From contig NZ_KE159675.1 in the NCBI RefSeq assembly GCF_000403395.2, positions 1-40,383 of the forward strand: DNA of 40,383 nucleotides, in the 5' to 3' direction. Shown here in pieces: positions 1 through 9,124 of the stretch. The stretch comes from Anaerotruncus sp. G3(2012) (lineage in GTDB: Bacteria; Bacillota; Clostridia; Oscillospirales; Ruminococcaceae). Under the pieces are notes generated by a model. The model saw nothing but the letters and a program-made list of their open reading frames with translations, was not told the origin of the DNA and ran no database searches. Both the position numbers and the translations under genes were made by a program. Each line of letters opens with the position of its first letter. The stretch's first letter is position 1.

Positions 1-58
1 GCCTTATACTCAGCATTCCAAAATGTTAATCATTTTAAAGAATGCTGAGAAATAAGGC
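1..58. repeat. Long palindrome inside the left terminus
   Basis: GCCTTAT (1-7) pairs with ATAAGGC (52-58), CTCAGCATTC (9-18) with GAATGCTGAG (40-49), and AAAATG (20-25) with CATTTT (31-36), leaving a 5-nt TTAAT loop. The right terminus does not keep this symmetry. It lies just after the last recombinase gene in its reading direction and could end the transcript or act as a single-strand recombination structure. No T-run follows within the window. Confidence 0.65.
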
Positions 59-85
59 ACTTTACTACTAAAAGATGAGCATTAT
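1..85. repeat. Left terminal inverted repeat of the trio-recombinase element
   Basis: It aligns with the reverse complement of 4043-4127. Shared blocks are GCCTTATA at the outer tip, AATGTTNATC followed by TTTTAAA in the middle, and a perfect 16-bp inner block (70-85, AAAAGATGAGCATTAT). The inner blocks probably bind the recombinases; that role is inferred. Confidence 0.8.
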
Positions 86-88
86 TCG

Positions 89-1126
89 TTAGCGCAATCC
101 ACAAATCCTTGCCATTTCATCTTCACTGCCCTCCCACATTGCCGCTTCATCAGGTATGGGTGTTGGAACAGATTCCATTGCTCCCCGAAGCTGTTCAACA
201 GACTGCTTTGCATAGTAGTTTTTGGTTGTATCAGTCCTGGCATGTCCTAACACTGTAGAGACAAGTTCAATGGCGATCCCATCCTGGTAAAGATTTGTGG
301 CCCTGGTCCGCCGGAACATGTGGCAATGGACTGAATCTGGAATGCTGATCCCTGCCTCGCTTACCAGGGCTGCATATTTTTTTATAATCCTCTGGACATT
401 TCCAACGGACATCCTGTCTGCCACACCTTTTATCGTTGTGGAAAATAAGTAGGCTTCTTTAGAAGAATTGCTGTGATATACACGCATATACTCCTTAAGG
501 TGTCCAGCCGCTTTAGCTGTCAATTGTATGGTTCTCTCTTTGTTGCCTTTGCCTGTTATGAAAATATTGGGATATTTTGATTCCATTGCAACATCACATA
601 AGCGGATGTTGAGCAGCTCACTGACTCTTACAGCTGTATCGTAGAGGAGAATCAAAATAGCACGGTCCCGTACACCAAACTTCGTATCCGGCGGTGCGGA
701 CAGTATTGCGGCAAGTGCATCCTCGGACAGAACAGGCTTTTCCTTTTTTATGGTTTTGCAGGGTGATATCTGGCTGACTGCCAGAGCAACCGACTGGATG
801 GATATGTCCATATCCGAGGCATAGTTCAGATAGGCGCGGATAGCCGCGACTCTTACATTTACAGTTGATGGCTGGCTGCCATTTGCAAGCAGATACTCTC
901 TAAAGTTATAAATACATTCTTTGGTACAGTCGGAAAACTGAAAGGTGCTTATGGACTTACCTAATTCACCTACAAGATAGTTTTTAAATATTGTAAGGGA
1001 ATCCCTATAGGATTCTGCTGTAGCCTGACTGCGTCCGGCCTGCTTTACCAAATAGACATTTAGAAAGTTCCATGTCTGGGAAAAGAACAGCTGGCCAGAC
1101 CGTATCTTTTCTGGTTTATTCTTCAT
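89..1126 (-). CDS. Tyrosine recombinase, third gene of the trio
   Basis: A site-specific tyrosine recombinase/phage-type integrase of 345 aa. An N-terminal SAM-like core-binding region (about residues 20-120) precedes the catalytic domain. Visible catalytic signatures are the first Arg in DTAVRVSEL, Lys in GKGNKE, HMFRR (His near 269), the LGH box (near 295) and the Tyr nucleophile in TKNYY (near 305), so the active site looks intact. The ATG at 1126 is chosen because GGAGG lies nine bases upstream; a longer reading to 1186 has no such site. It overlaps the preceding recombinase by 11 nt, which suggests coupled translation. Confidence 0.9.
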   Translation of the reverse strand: MKNKPEKIRSGQLFFSQTWNFLNVYLVKQAGRSQATAESYRDSLTIFKNYLVGELGKSISTFQFSDCTKECIYNFREYLLANGSQPSTVNVRVAAIRAYLNYASDMDISIQSVALAVSQISPCKTIKKEKPVLSEDALAAILSAPPDTKFGVRDRAILILLYDTAVRVSELLNIRLCDVAMESKYPNIFITGKGNKERTIQLTAKAAGHLKEYMRVYHSNSSKEAYLFSTTIKGVADRMSVGNVQRIIKKYAALVSEAGISIPDSVHCHMFRRTRATNLYQDGIAIELVSTVLGHARTDTTKNYYAKQSVEQLRGAMESVPTPIPDEAAMWEGSEDEMARICGLR

Positions 1127-2084
1127 AGGGAACCACCTCCGGAATAACCTTTCCCGACACTGTATCTTTCTCCCGGATAGTATCAAATGCCTTTTCTACA
1201 AGATGATAGTAATAATACGTTTCATCAGGGCTTTTATGTCCAAGGTATCTGCTTAAATATGGGAGCATAGTGTTTGTATCAATTCCCTGGTGCATCCACT
1301 CATTAAACCTCTCCACTACAAAAGCGTGGCGTAAACAGTGGGGCGTCGGGTGTTTAGCAAGTGTCCCGGCAGCTGGAAGCATAGCCCAATGACGGTTAAA
1401 ACTTGACTCTACTCCGGAACACGAAACAGGCTTATGCGGGTCTTTTCCTGGAAAAGCCCAGTCAATTCCGGGGAAAAGCTTTTCCTGGCATTCTTTATAG
1501 CTTTTAAGTACTGGAAGGCTGTCCTGCGGAAGGTATACAAGACGGTCTTTGCTGCCTTTTGAGCCAAGGATAGTAAGGATCCCTTTTTCCAGGTCTATAT
1601 GTTCCCACTTTAGCAGCCGCCCTTCTGACAGACGCAGCCCACAGCAAAAATACAGGAGAAAAAGAATCTTGCACTCCCTGTCGAGCCTTAGCTGCTCTGA
1701 ATTATGGGATGTGCGGATATCCATTTTCCGCAGCAGCTCCTTAACCTCATCTTTTGACGGGATGTAAAGGGCCGGGCGGTAAGCCTTGCAGAAAAAATTA
1801 GGGATGTATGCTTCCTGGCCGAGGGAAAGGATATATTCACCCAGCACTTTCACGACCGACATACGGCGGTTGTGATAGGCATCTCCTTCGCAAGGTCTGG
1901 CTTCGGACCATTTGGCTGCCATTTCATAAGTAACTGTTGTCAGTTCCGGATAATTCTGTACGCAAAAAGTATCAAAGCGTTTTAACAGCTTTTCTTCGGC
2001 ATGATAGGCATATCCATCAGCCCGTTTTTGTTGTATAAGCCCTTCGATATGATGTGCCAGGCCGCTCTCAAAAATGTATGTCAT
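1116..2084 (-). CDS. Tyrosine recombinase, middle gene of the trio
   Basis: A 322-aa tyrosine recombinase. The catalytic set is visible: Arg in CCGLRLSEG, Lys in GSKGSKDR, HCLRH (His near 249), YLGHKSP (His near 283) and a tyrosine cluster TYYYYH (near 290-294). Its start overlaps the stop of the 633-aa recombinase as ATGA, and its end overlaps the next gene by 11 nt, so the three are one translationally coupled operon. In RIT elements all three proteins are kept together, implying joint action; the individual role of this one cannot be read from sequence. Confidence 0.9.
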   Translation of the reverse strand: MTYIFESGLAHHIEGLIQQKRADGYAYHAEEKLLKRFDTFCVQNYPELTTVTYEMAAKWSEARPCEGDAYHNRRMSVVKVLGEYILSLGQEAYIPNFFCKAYRPALYIPSKDEVKELLRKMDIRTSHNSEQLRLDRECKILFLLYFCCGLRLSEGRLLKWEHIDLEKGILTILGSKGSKDRLVYLPQDSLPVLKSYKECQEKLFPGIDWAFPGKDPHKPVSCSGVESSFNRHWAMLPAAGTLAKHPTPHCLRHAFVVERFNEWMHQGIDTNTMLPYLSRYLGHKSPDETYYYYHLVEKAFDTIREKDTVSGKVIPEVVPYEE

Positions 2085-3982
2085 GATAAGACACCTCCAA
2101 ATTCCAGAGGGCAGAGCCTCATTTTATCTTCGTCACGTTCGAGGTATACCTCAGCAGTTTCCTGACGTGCATGCCCAAGGGCATTAGAAATATCATCAAG
2201 CCTGTTGCCTGCCCGGAGCATTCTTGTGGCAAATGTCTTCCGTGTCATATGGAAGCCCTGGCCGGCAGACAGTTCAAAACCATATTCGGCAAGTATTCTT
2301 TTTAAAGCCCCGCGGCATGCCGTTGTAACTTTAAGCGGGATATATGGCGCCTGATGGCGGATAAATATATATCCGTTACCTGCGGCAGCCGATTCCGGAC
2401 GCCCATCCATGATGTATTTATACACTGAATTACCTACGTCTGTCGGTACTGGAAGCGTGATTGCTTTTCTTGTTTTCTGCTGGATGAAGGAGACCGTTTT
2501 ATTTTTCCAGTCGAAATCATTTACCTGGAGCTTTAGGATGTCTGCGCCCCTGATACCCATCCGGAGTCCGAGCATAACCATGGCTGTGTCCCTGAGTTCT
2601 ATGGGGGTGGAGGCTTTCTCACGGTATTCATATATTTTCTTAACCATATCATCGCTCAGGACATCAACGATGCTGCGATGGGGAGCGCAGCCTGCGGATA
2701 CCGCAAAAACAAGTGTTGGCAAAACCAGATCCTGGCCGGCCATGTACCGCAGAAGCTGGCGGAGTTTAGACCCATATGCATTTTTACTCTCCGGGGTCGA
2801 GTGGACATCCTGGTTATGGAATGCTTTCACCACATCCGGCGTTATGGACATTGGATGATCTATCCCGTTGTCTTCAAGATATTTGAAAAAACGGCATCCG
2901 GCAGATCTGCACATGGTAAGTGTATTATTGGCCATCCCATCCCGCTTGCGGCTCTCTATAAAACCATCAAGAATGGTTTTGCTCCATGACGGGAGTTGGT
3001 CGGACGCACGCTTTTGGCCTGCAGTTATGTTAGATTCCATTGTGCCCTGGAGATACTTCCCAAACATTCTGATCGTGTGTGAACGGCGGGCCGATATGGA
3101 ATTGCCGGCTTTGGCCTGATCCGGACAATCCGGAAGCATATCTATCCATAGGGTTACAGTTTCTGGTGAATGTTCCAGACGGTTAAGTTCCAAAAACATA
3201 AAATACCAGGTGAAATCATTGCGGTAAACAGCTTTTGATGACTCCATGTATTTCCAATCATTCAGAGCGTCAAGATATTCTTCCGCTTTATGTTCAAGGG
3301 GTACACTGGGATGAAATGCGACGCCTGTTTTTGGAAGCCTCATACCCGGCAGTATTTCAGCGTTACCGCCAAAAAGAACCAGCTGATAACACTCCGGCAC
3401 ATCACCCCGGAGGTGAAGGTATTTCATAAGCGCCGTCATGGCGCATACGGCGTTCTGGCATCTGTCGGGAGAGCCACAGGATTTGCAGTAAGTATTCCAG
3501 TATTCGATAAGAGTATCTATGGTGACTGCTTCCGGCTCTGTAATTCCAAGGGAAGTCGCAAGCTTGAAAAACTCTTTTGTGGCAACGGAATACGTATGGT
3601 AATAGCTGGGATTCTGGTTGGACGCATAGTATTTCTCCAACTCATATGTCAGGCGGAAAAAGGATTCCGACATCCCGCTACGGCAGAAAAAACTGTCTTC
3701 TGAGCGGCAGAAAGGACTTTCGATATCTCCAAAGAGCAGGTAATGCTCAAGGCGGAACAGGGCGTTTCTATATTGGGAACACGCCTCGTAGGAAATTTCC
3801 AGTTTCTTAATCTCAAGCCAGTCCAGTGCGGCATCCATAGAAAAAGGAATGTCATTATCCATCAGGTACTTGAAAAATGTAGTGTAACAGGTTCTATGCA
3901 TGTCTATATTTTTACATGCACTGTCAGGCTGCTTCATCATATTGAGAACGGATGAAACAGCATCTAAATAGTTTATTTGCAT
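2081..3982 (-). CDS. Long tyrosine recombinase (633 aa), first gene of the trio
   Basis: The C-terminal third (about residues 430-625) is a tyrosine recombinase catalytic domain: Arg in LGLRMGIRGADIL, HMTRK (His near 578, Arg near 581), LGHARQ (His near 604) and Tyr in AEVYLERD (near 613). About 400 residues precede it, probably two or more helical core-binding-type regions; residues 330-420 look like one SAM-like domain. The length is near Tn554 TnpB (about 630 aa) and longer than the first recombinase I would expect in a RIT trio. AAGGAG lies ten bases before the ATG. This is the promoter-proximal gene, 60 bp inside the right terminal repeat. Confidence 0.88.
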   Translation of the reverse strand: MQINYLDAVSSVLNMMKQPDSACKNIDMHRTCYTTFFKYLMDNDIPFSMDAALDWLEIKKLEISYEACSQYRNALFRLEHYLLFGDIESPFCRSEDSFFCRSGMSESFFRLTYELEKYYASNQNPSYYHTYSVATKEFFKLATSLGITEPEAVTIDTLIEYWNTYCKSCGSPDRCQNAVCAMTALMKYLHLRGDVPECYQLVLFGGNAEILPGMRLPKTGVAFHPSVPLEHKAEEYLDALNDWKYMESSKAVYRNDFTWYFMFLELNRLEHSPETVTLWIDMLPDCPDQAKAGNSISARRSHTIRMFGKYLQGTMESNITAGQKRASDQLPSWSKTILDGFIESRKRDGMANNTLTMCRSAGCRFFKYLEDNGIDHPMSITPDVVKAFHNQDVHSTPESKNAYGSKLRQLLRYMAGQDLVLPTLVFAVSAGCAPHRSIVDVLSDDMVKKIYEYREKASTPIELRDTAMVMLGLRMGIRGADILKLQVNDFDWKNKTVSFIQQKTRKAITLPVPTDVGNSVYKYIMDGRPESAAAGNGYIFIRHQAPYIPLKVTTACRGALKRILAEYGFELSAGQGFHMTRKTFATRMLRAGNRLDDISNALGHARQETAEVYLERDEDKMRLCPLEFGGVLS

Positions 3983-4042
3983 ATCAAATGCGCTCCTTTC
4001 CGGATTCCCATCTGAGGGGAAAACCTAAGAATAGCGTATCTG

Positions 4043-4127
4043 ATAATGCTCATCTTTTGTACAAGAAAGTGAGGATTTATGGGAAATAGTTTAAAAGATC
4101 AACATTATAAAAACATGGATATAAGGC
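4043..4127. repeat. Right terminal inverted repeat of the trio-recombinase element
   Basis: Imperfect inverse of 1-85, ending TATAAGGC at 4120-4127, with the perfect 16-bp inner block at 4043-4058. Both repeats measure exactly 85 bp between the inner block and the tip, which fixes the element boundary. The promoter of the recombinase operon should lie in or next to this repeat (3983-4127); no clear -35/-10 pair was picked. Confidence 0.8.
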
Positions 4128-6266
4128 CTGCACTTCGCGGGTGCGGCTGTCGGGACGGTCGGCCTGCTCTATGGCCGGGGCTTCCGGGTCGATGGCGTGG
4201 AGCTTGGAATGGGCGATCTCATGGATGGCCGTCTTTAGGGTCTGTAATTCGCTCATGCCCTCCTGAATGGCGATCCGCTTTTCCGTCAGGTGGTAGTAGC
4301 CGTGGGAACCGCCCGGAATGTCCTCAAAACCAATGGGAACCGGGGAGGTCTGATCCAGCGCCTTGAAAAACTCCCCGTAGCGTTCCACGCCGCCGGTCAG
4401 TTCTTCCACGCCGATAGAGGGCAGCGGTTCCCCCTCGGTCTGGCTCACATCAAAGACGGAAACGATCTTAAAGGCCGGAACCTGTATTTCCTTTACTTCG
4501 GTAACAGGCTTTCCGTCCTTTCCCATCACCGGCCTGCCCTGTGCGTCCAGTTTTTGCACTTCCTTTTTTGCCTTGAACGGGGCTGGGGCCAGTATCTTGA
4601 TGGCCTTTTCGCCTTTCCTCACATTGCGGTGAAAATCGTCCCGCCACTTGTTGTAGCCCGCCACAAGCTGTCCGCCCTGCATGGCGATCAGGAGGGTGTT
4701 GTTGAAGCTGTAACTGTGGAACTTGGACATGGTGGTGAGATAGGCTTTGTAGCGTTCACTCTCGAAAAGCTCCTGTATGCCGGTTTCCAGCCGGTCGGTG
4801 ATCTCTTTCATGCGCTCGGCGCTGTTCTGGCCGTTTAAGAGAATGGGGGTAACAGGCTGCGGGGCCTTTGTAGGCGCTGCCGCCTCCGGCTGTACCTTGC
4901 TTTCCTCCCGCAGAATTTCCGGCGCAGGATAGGCCATCACCCGGTATTCCTCCGGCACTGGCTGTCCCTCATGGACGCGCTGCCATTTGTCGCTGGTTCG
5001 CAGAATATAGCCGTAATCGGTAAAGGTTCCCTGTTCCTCGTTGGCGATAAAACTTCCCAGCCGTTCCGTGTCAATGGCCGGTTTCCACGGGTCAGGAACG
5101 ACAAACAGCCCGGAATCATTCAGATAATATTCCCCCAGACTGCGGTTGTCCTTGGCGTTGATTAAGACAAAACAATCGGTGTTTTCGGCGTAGTCCAAAA
5201 GCTGCCCGATGGTCTGCATTTTTGCCGGGGACTGCATGGCGGCGTTCAGCTCCGCAAGCTCCACGGCGTCCAGCCTTTGAAGCTGGACGGCAAGGAAGTT
5301 CAGTTCGTCCACGCTGGCGGCCTTGATTAAATCCTCCGGCAGTTCCAGCGGTTTTTCCTCCGGGGCGGAAAAGCCGCCAATGAACAAGTCCTGCTGGTTG
5401 TCGGCGGTGATGTGGATTTCCTTTAGGGCTTCCTGTACCTGTTCAGCGGAAGTCGGCAGGGAAAGCCAGTAGCCATGCGGCCCGCCGGTCTGCGCCTCGG
5501 CGCGGTTATCAAGAAAAATAGAAAATACTTCGTTCACGGGTTCCCTCCTTTCCGGGGTGGCTGCGGTCTGCTGCGGCTGCGCGGTTTCTTCCTGCGCGGG
5601 AAGCTCTGCGGCTTTTGCCGGTTCCTCTCCCTCAATGGTGTAGCCGGGGAGCAGGCAGCCGTTGACCTTGAAATAGTCGGCGTATTCCTTGGGGATGGCC
5701 GGGGAAATTTCGGTAAAGTAATGTTCATGGGCTTTAATCCGGCCATTCAGGTACTTGTCCAGTTCTTCCCGGCTGGAAAAGACTTTCCGATCCTGTCCGG
5801 CGATCTTGGCCTGCCGGTAGCTGCCCGGCGCGTTAGTGCGTAGGCTCCAGCGGAGCGTCCACGAGTAGGGAACGGATTTTGGGGCGGCGCTGTCATACCG
5901 GGTGTTCTCGGAAATGGAGTAATCCATCTGGTAAACCATGTTGCTGCGGATATGGCGGTATTCGTCCGGGGCCTCCCACTGGTTTGCGGTGTGGGTGACG
6001 GGAAGCGTCCGGGCATATTCAAGAGCTTTGTCCAGAAACAGGGTTCTTCCGGCCTGTTCCTCCCATGCGGCGGCCTGTTCTTTCAGGCGGTCAAACACTT
6101 CCTGTTCTGCGGCGGCGCTTTCCGCCCGCAGGGAAAGAAGCTCCGCAAGGGGCAGCTTTACCATTTCGGAAAGATCGGCCTTGCCGCTTTCAAAGTAAAT
6201 CCGGCGCTCGATCCGCATAGTGCTGGCCGGTTCTAAATCGTCGTGGTCGTAGGAACTGTAAGACAT
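4077..6266 (-). pseudogene. Multidomain antirestriction protein (ArdA-like + ArdC-like), truncated by insertion
   Basis: Predicted to counter restriction of incoming DNA. An N-terminal region (1-210) of unknown role is followed by an ArdA-like segment (about 245-450), an ArdC N-terminal domain (about 475-600, with SFNNTLLI) and a zincin-like metallopeptidase with HEIAH at residues 682-686. The native reading ends at REVQA (Ala 714). From there translation runs into the right terminal repeat and adds 15 foreign residues (LYPCFYNVDLLNYFP) before a stop at 4077. The rest of the metallopeptidase domain should lie left of position 1. The start at 6266 has AAAGGATG upstream; the reading to 6365 lacks a ribosome site. 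Residual function is uncertain, since the HExxH is kept but the third zinc ligand is probably lost. Confidence 0.85.
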
Positions 6267-6304
6267 TTGGGGTTCACATCCTTTCTGAAAAATAGCATAA
6301 GAAA

Positions 6305-6333
6305 AGCAGGAAACCTTTGAAAGATTTCCTGCT
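6305..6333 (-). terminator. Terminator between the cargo gene and the antirestriction gene, ICE 1
   Basis: On the minus strand AGCAGGAAA and TTTCCTGCT form a 9-bp stem followed by TTTTCTT. It sits between the DUF523 gene and the antirestriction start at 6266. A near-identical hairpin occupies the same place in ICE 2 (22927-22956), so it may be a terminator or attenuator controlling the antirestriction genes. Confidence 0.65.
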
Positions 6334-6389
6334 GGGTGGGCCGATAATAAGTGGCTGATATTCAATTTTGAAAGTTTGGGTTAGATTGA

Positions 6390-6839
6390 TTAAAGCTGGG
6401 AACAGTCTAACAAATTAAAGTTTTCTACTTCTTCAACATCAATAACTTTGATTCCTCGTTCTTTTAATGCCTTTGCAAATAATCCCATTCCAGAAATCAA
6501 CTTTCCGGTAAAGCTACCATCATATATTTGGTTTACTCCGCAGGTAGGACTTCTGGATTGTAGTATAGCTAACTCAATATCTTCATGTTGAATTTGGGAT
6601 AGTGCCATTGATACTGCTCGTTTATATTCCAAATCAACATCATTTCCATTTTCGTCTGTTACTACACCATTCACAATCTCTGCACAAGGTCTGGGAGTAG
6701 CCATACCTGCTAATTGCTCTGGACAAATACAAATAATTTCTTTATCTTTTAAGTAGTTGATAGCTGCCAGATTTTTGTTATTTTTTCCATTATATTTACA
6801 ATCCACTCCCATAATACAAGCACTAACTAATATTTTCAC
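6390..6839 (-). CDS. DUF523 family protein (cargo)
   Basis: A 149-aa protein of the DUF523 family: an N-terminal SACIMG motif, a second Cys in DCKYNG, the CPEQLAGMATPRP block and SPTCG near the C-terminus, the usual cysteine pattern of the family. Biochemical role unknown. The GTG at 6839 is preferred because GAGGTG lies six bases upstream; a GTG three codons earlier overlaps that site. It is clearly more AT-rich than topB and the conjugation genes, has its own promoter-like site and is isolated by terminators on both sides. It looks like a passenger gene acquired separately from the ICE backbone. Confidence 0.85.
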   Translation of the reverse strand: MKILVSACIMGVDCKYNGKNNKNLAAINYLKDKEIICICPEQLAGMATPRPCAEIVNGVVTDENGNDVDLEYKRAVSMALSQIQHEDIELAILQSRSPTCGVNQIYDGSFTGKLISGMGLFAKALKERGIKVIDVEEVENFNLLDCSQL

Positions 6840-6874
6840 ACTTATCACCTCAAATGGATATTATCGTTGGCTTT

Positions 6875-6900
6875 ATTATACTATGACACGGTGTATCTTG
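6875..6900 (-). promoter_or_regulatory. Promoter-like site with dyad for the DUF523 gene
   Basis: On the minus strand TATAAT (6875-6880) lies 36 bp before the GTG. Fifteen bases further upstream is TCCAAGA, with the 9-bp dyad ACACCGTGT (6886-6894) inside the spacer. The -35 match is weak, so an activator may be needed; the dyad could be its site. ICE 2 has a similar arrangement at 23363-23390. Confidence 0.5.
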
Positions 6901-6956
6901 GAATAGATGAATTGTAAATTTGCTGGATACAAGGGGTTTGGGGCTTCCCCAAAGAG

Positions 6957-6996
6957 AAAATCCCCGGCCCGGCAGGTGCGCCGGGTCAGGGATTTT
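6957..6996 (-). terminator. Terminator after topB, ICE 1
   Basis: AAAATCCC (6957-6964) pairs with GGGATTTT (6989-6996), with an inner GGCCCGGC/GCCGGGTC stem. On the minus strand the hairpin runs into GATTTTCTCTTT and ends the conjugation operon 38 bp after topB. A second small perfect hairpin (TTTGGGG/CCCCAAA, 6937-6953) follows. Confidence 0.7.
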
Positions 6997-7033
6997 GCCG
7001 GGAGTGTGGCTACACTCCCTATGCTTGCTGTCT

Positions 7034-9124
7034 TTAGTTTTTGCCCCTCTGTTCCACGCGGTAGTTCACATACTTGCCGCCGGTATCGGCCAAAAGCACC
7101 GTCCCGTCATAGGTCTTGCCGGTTTTTAAGGAGCGTAGGCCCTTTACCTTTGCCTTTCCGTCTTTAAGGAGTGCGGCGGCGATCTTCGGGGTAAACGCCT
7201 TGCCCCGTTCCTCAAAAAATCGGTCATTCTTCCACATGACAAACTGGCAGCTTCGGTTTCCGCAGTAGTAGTTCTTTTTGCCCTCGTAGACGCTTTCCCC
7301 GCAGCGCGGACATTTGCCGATAAGCACACGCTCGGCTTGAAACAACTTCTGCGCGTCCTCGCTGATCTGGGAGTAGTTTGCGATCAGGCCCCTTGTCATT
7401 TCTGCAATTCCAGCCATAAAGCCCTCCGGGTCGGCCTGCCCCTTGGCAATGGCCGTCAGCTCCGTTTCCCACTGTGCCGTAAGCTGGGGAGAGGTCAGCA
7501 CCTCCGGCAGCACACAGGCAAGGTTGTGGCCGTCCTTGGTGGGAAATAGCTGTTTTCCCCTGCGCTCCACAAAGCCCATCTGTACCAGCTTTTCTAAGAT
7601 GGAGGCGCGGGTGGCCGGGGTTCCCAATCCTTGCCGCTCGGCGTCCTCCGGCAGATCGTCCGCACCGGCGCGCTCCATAGCGGAAAGCAGGGTATCTTCC
7701 GTGTAGGATTTTGGCGGCGCTGTGAAATGCTCGGTGACGGCGGCAGTTACCTTGTCAAAGGTCTGGCCCTCGGTGATCTCCGGCAGTTCACGCGCAGGCT
7801 CCGGGGCGGTGTCGTCGGCGTCTGTTTTGAACGACGCCTTAAAGCGGCGGTCAAGCTCTTTCCAGCCGGGGGTCAGGATGGTCTTTCCCTTGGCGGTAAA
7901 GGTGTTCCCGGCACAGGTGAATGTGGCGGTGACAGCCTCGTACACATGGGGCGCGGCCACGGCGCACAGCAGCTTGCAGCACACAAGGGACAGCAGTTTC
8001 TTTTCCCCCTCGGCCAGCCCGTCAAAGCCTTTCTGCACAAATTCCATTGTCGGGACAATGGCGTGGTGGTCGCTTACCTTTTTGCTGTTCAGCACCCGGC
8101 CAAACTGCGGGGACAGGTCAAGCCCCGCCGCAAAGGGAAACAGCGGCCACAGGCCGGACACAAGGCTTTCCGCCGTTGGCAGCATATCATCGGTCAAATA
8201 CTGGCTGTCAGTGCGGGGATAGGTCAGCAGCTTCTTTTCGTAAAGCTGCTGGGCATAGTCAAGGGTCTGCTTGGCGGTAAATCCAAACAGGCGGTTGGCC
8301 TCCCGCTGCAAGGTGGTGAGGTCATAGAGGCGGGGCGGCTGCTCCGTCTTTTTCTCCCGTGTTACCGACACACAAACGGCCTGCGCCGTTTCACAGGCGG
8401 CTTTCAGGGCCTTGGCGTCGTCTGCGTTTCTCATGCGTTCACTGGCCGCCTCCATGCCGCCCGCCGCGATCTGGACGATGTGATATTTCTCTTTCTGAAA
8501 GCTGCTGATCTTGGCCTCCCGGTCAACCAGCATTTTAAGGGTCGGCGTCTGGACACGGCCCACGGTCAGGGTCTTGTGGTAGAGGATGGAGAACAGCCGG
8601 GTCGCGTTGATCCCCACCAGCCAATCCGCCTGCGCCCGGCAAAGGGCCGACTGATACAGGTTATCGTAGTCGGTTCCCGGTTTCAGGTGGGCAAAACCGT
8701 CCTTGATGGCCGCGTCCTCCATGCTGGAAATCCAAAGGCGCTGAAACGGTTTCTTGCAGCCCGCCATCTGGTAGACGAAACGGAAAATCAATTCCCCCTC
8801 GCGTCCGGCGTCGGTGGCGCACACAAGGCCGGTGACATCGGGGCGCTCCATCAAAGAACGCAGGGTGTCAAACTGCTTTTTCTTATCGTCGGGAATGATG
8901 TACTGCCATTCCTGCGGCAGAATCGGCAGGTCGTCATAGCGCCATTTTTTGAAACGCTCGTCATAAGTCCCGGCGTCGGCAAGGGAAACAAGGTGGCCGA
9001 TACACCAGCTCACCAGATAGCCGTTCCCCTCCATATAGCCGTCCTGTTTCTTGTCCGCGCCGATCACGCCCGCAATGCTGCGGGCTACGCTTGGTTTCTC
9101 TGCAATTACTAACTGATAGCTCAT
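7034..9124 (-). CDS. topB: DNA topoisomerase III, ICE 1 copy
   Basis: A type IA topoisomerase of 696 aa that passes single strands and probably resolves DNA during transfer or replication of the element. The TOPRIM region carries EKPSVARSI at the N-terminus and [12 protein letters not shown] near 110. The active-site tyrosine lies in [12 protein letters not shown] (near 300). A C-terminal zinc-ribbon-like CPRC...C...C segment (about 615-640) precedes the tail. Its ATG overlaps the stop of the DUF4366 gene as ATGA. The ICE 2 copy at 23420-25489 is closely related but clearly diverged. Confidence 0.95.
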   Translation of the reverse strand: MSYQLVIAEKPSVARSIAGVIGADKKQDGYMEGNGYLVSWCIGHLVSLADAGTYDERFKKWRYDDLPILPQEWQYIIPDDKKKQFDTLRSLMERPDVTGLVCATDAGREGELIFRFVYQMAGCKKPFQRLWISSMEDAAIKDGFAHLKPGTDYDNLYQSALCRAQADWLVGINATRLFSILYHKTLTVGRVQTPTLKMLVDREAKISSFQKEKYHIVQIAAGGMEAASERMRNADDAKALKAACETAQAVCVSVTREKKTEQPPRLYDLTTLQREANRLFGFTAKQTLDYAQQLYEKKLLTYPRTDSQYLTDDMLPTAESLVSGLWPLFPFAAGLDLSPQFGRVLNSKKVSDHHAIVPTMEFVQKGFDGLAEGEKKLLSLVCCKLLCAVAAPHVYEAVTATFTCAGNTFTAKGKTILTPGWKELDRRFKASFKTDADDTAPEPARELPEITEGQTFDKVTAAVTEHFTAPPKSYTEDTLLSAMERAGADDLPEDAERQGLGTPATRASILEKLVQMGFVERRGKQLFPTKDGHNLACVLPEVLTSPQLTAQWETELTAIAKGQADPEGFMAGIAEMTRGLIANYSQISEDAQKLFQAERVLIGKCPRCGESVYEGKKNYYCGNRSCQFVMWKNDRFFEERGKAFTPKIAAALLKDGKAKVKGLRSLKTGKTYDGTVLLADTGGKYVNYRVEQRGKN

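Larger units (their letters stand above)
1..4127 (-). mobile_element. Trio-recombinase (RIT-like) element
   Basis: Three tyrosine recombinase genes (633, 322 and 345 codons) overlap end to start on the minus strand and fill the space between two 85-bp imperfect inverted repeats at 1-85 and 4043-4127. No cargo gene is present. This matches the recombinase-in-trio (RIT) layout; Tn554 (TnpA/TnpB) is a more distant comparison. The right end interrupts an antirestriction gene of ICE 1 after its codon 714, so the element is an insertion into that gene. The left flank lies outside the window, so a target duplication cannot be tested. Assignment to the RIT group is by gene layout and termini, not by database comparison. 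Confidence 0.8.

Noticed and set aside
7631-9112. Long plus-strand open frame (493 codons) opposite topB
   Set aside because: It mirrors the third-position GC bias of topB; no ribosome site, low-complexity composition, and topB motifs are unambiguous. The same holds for the long frames at 10579-12096, 13601-14539, 21385-22911, 24227-25384 and 26871-29144.
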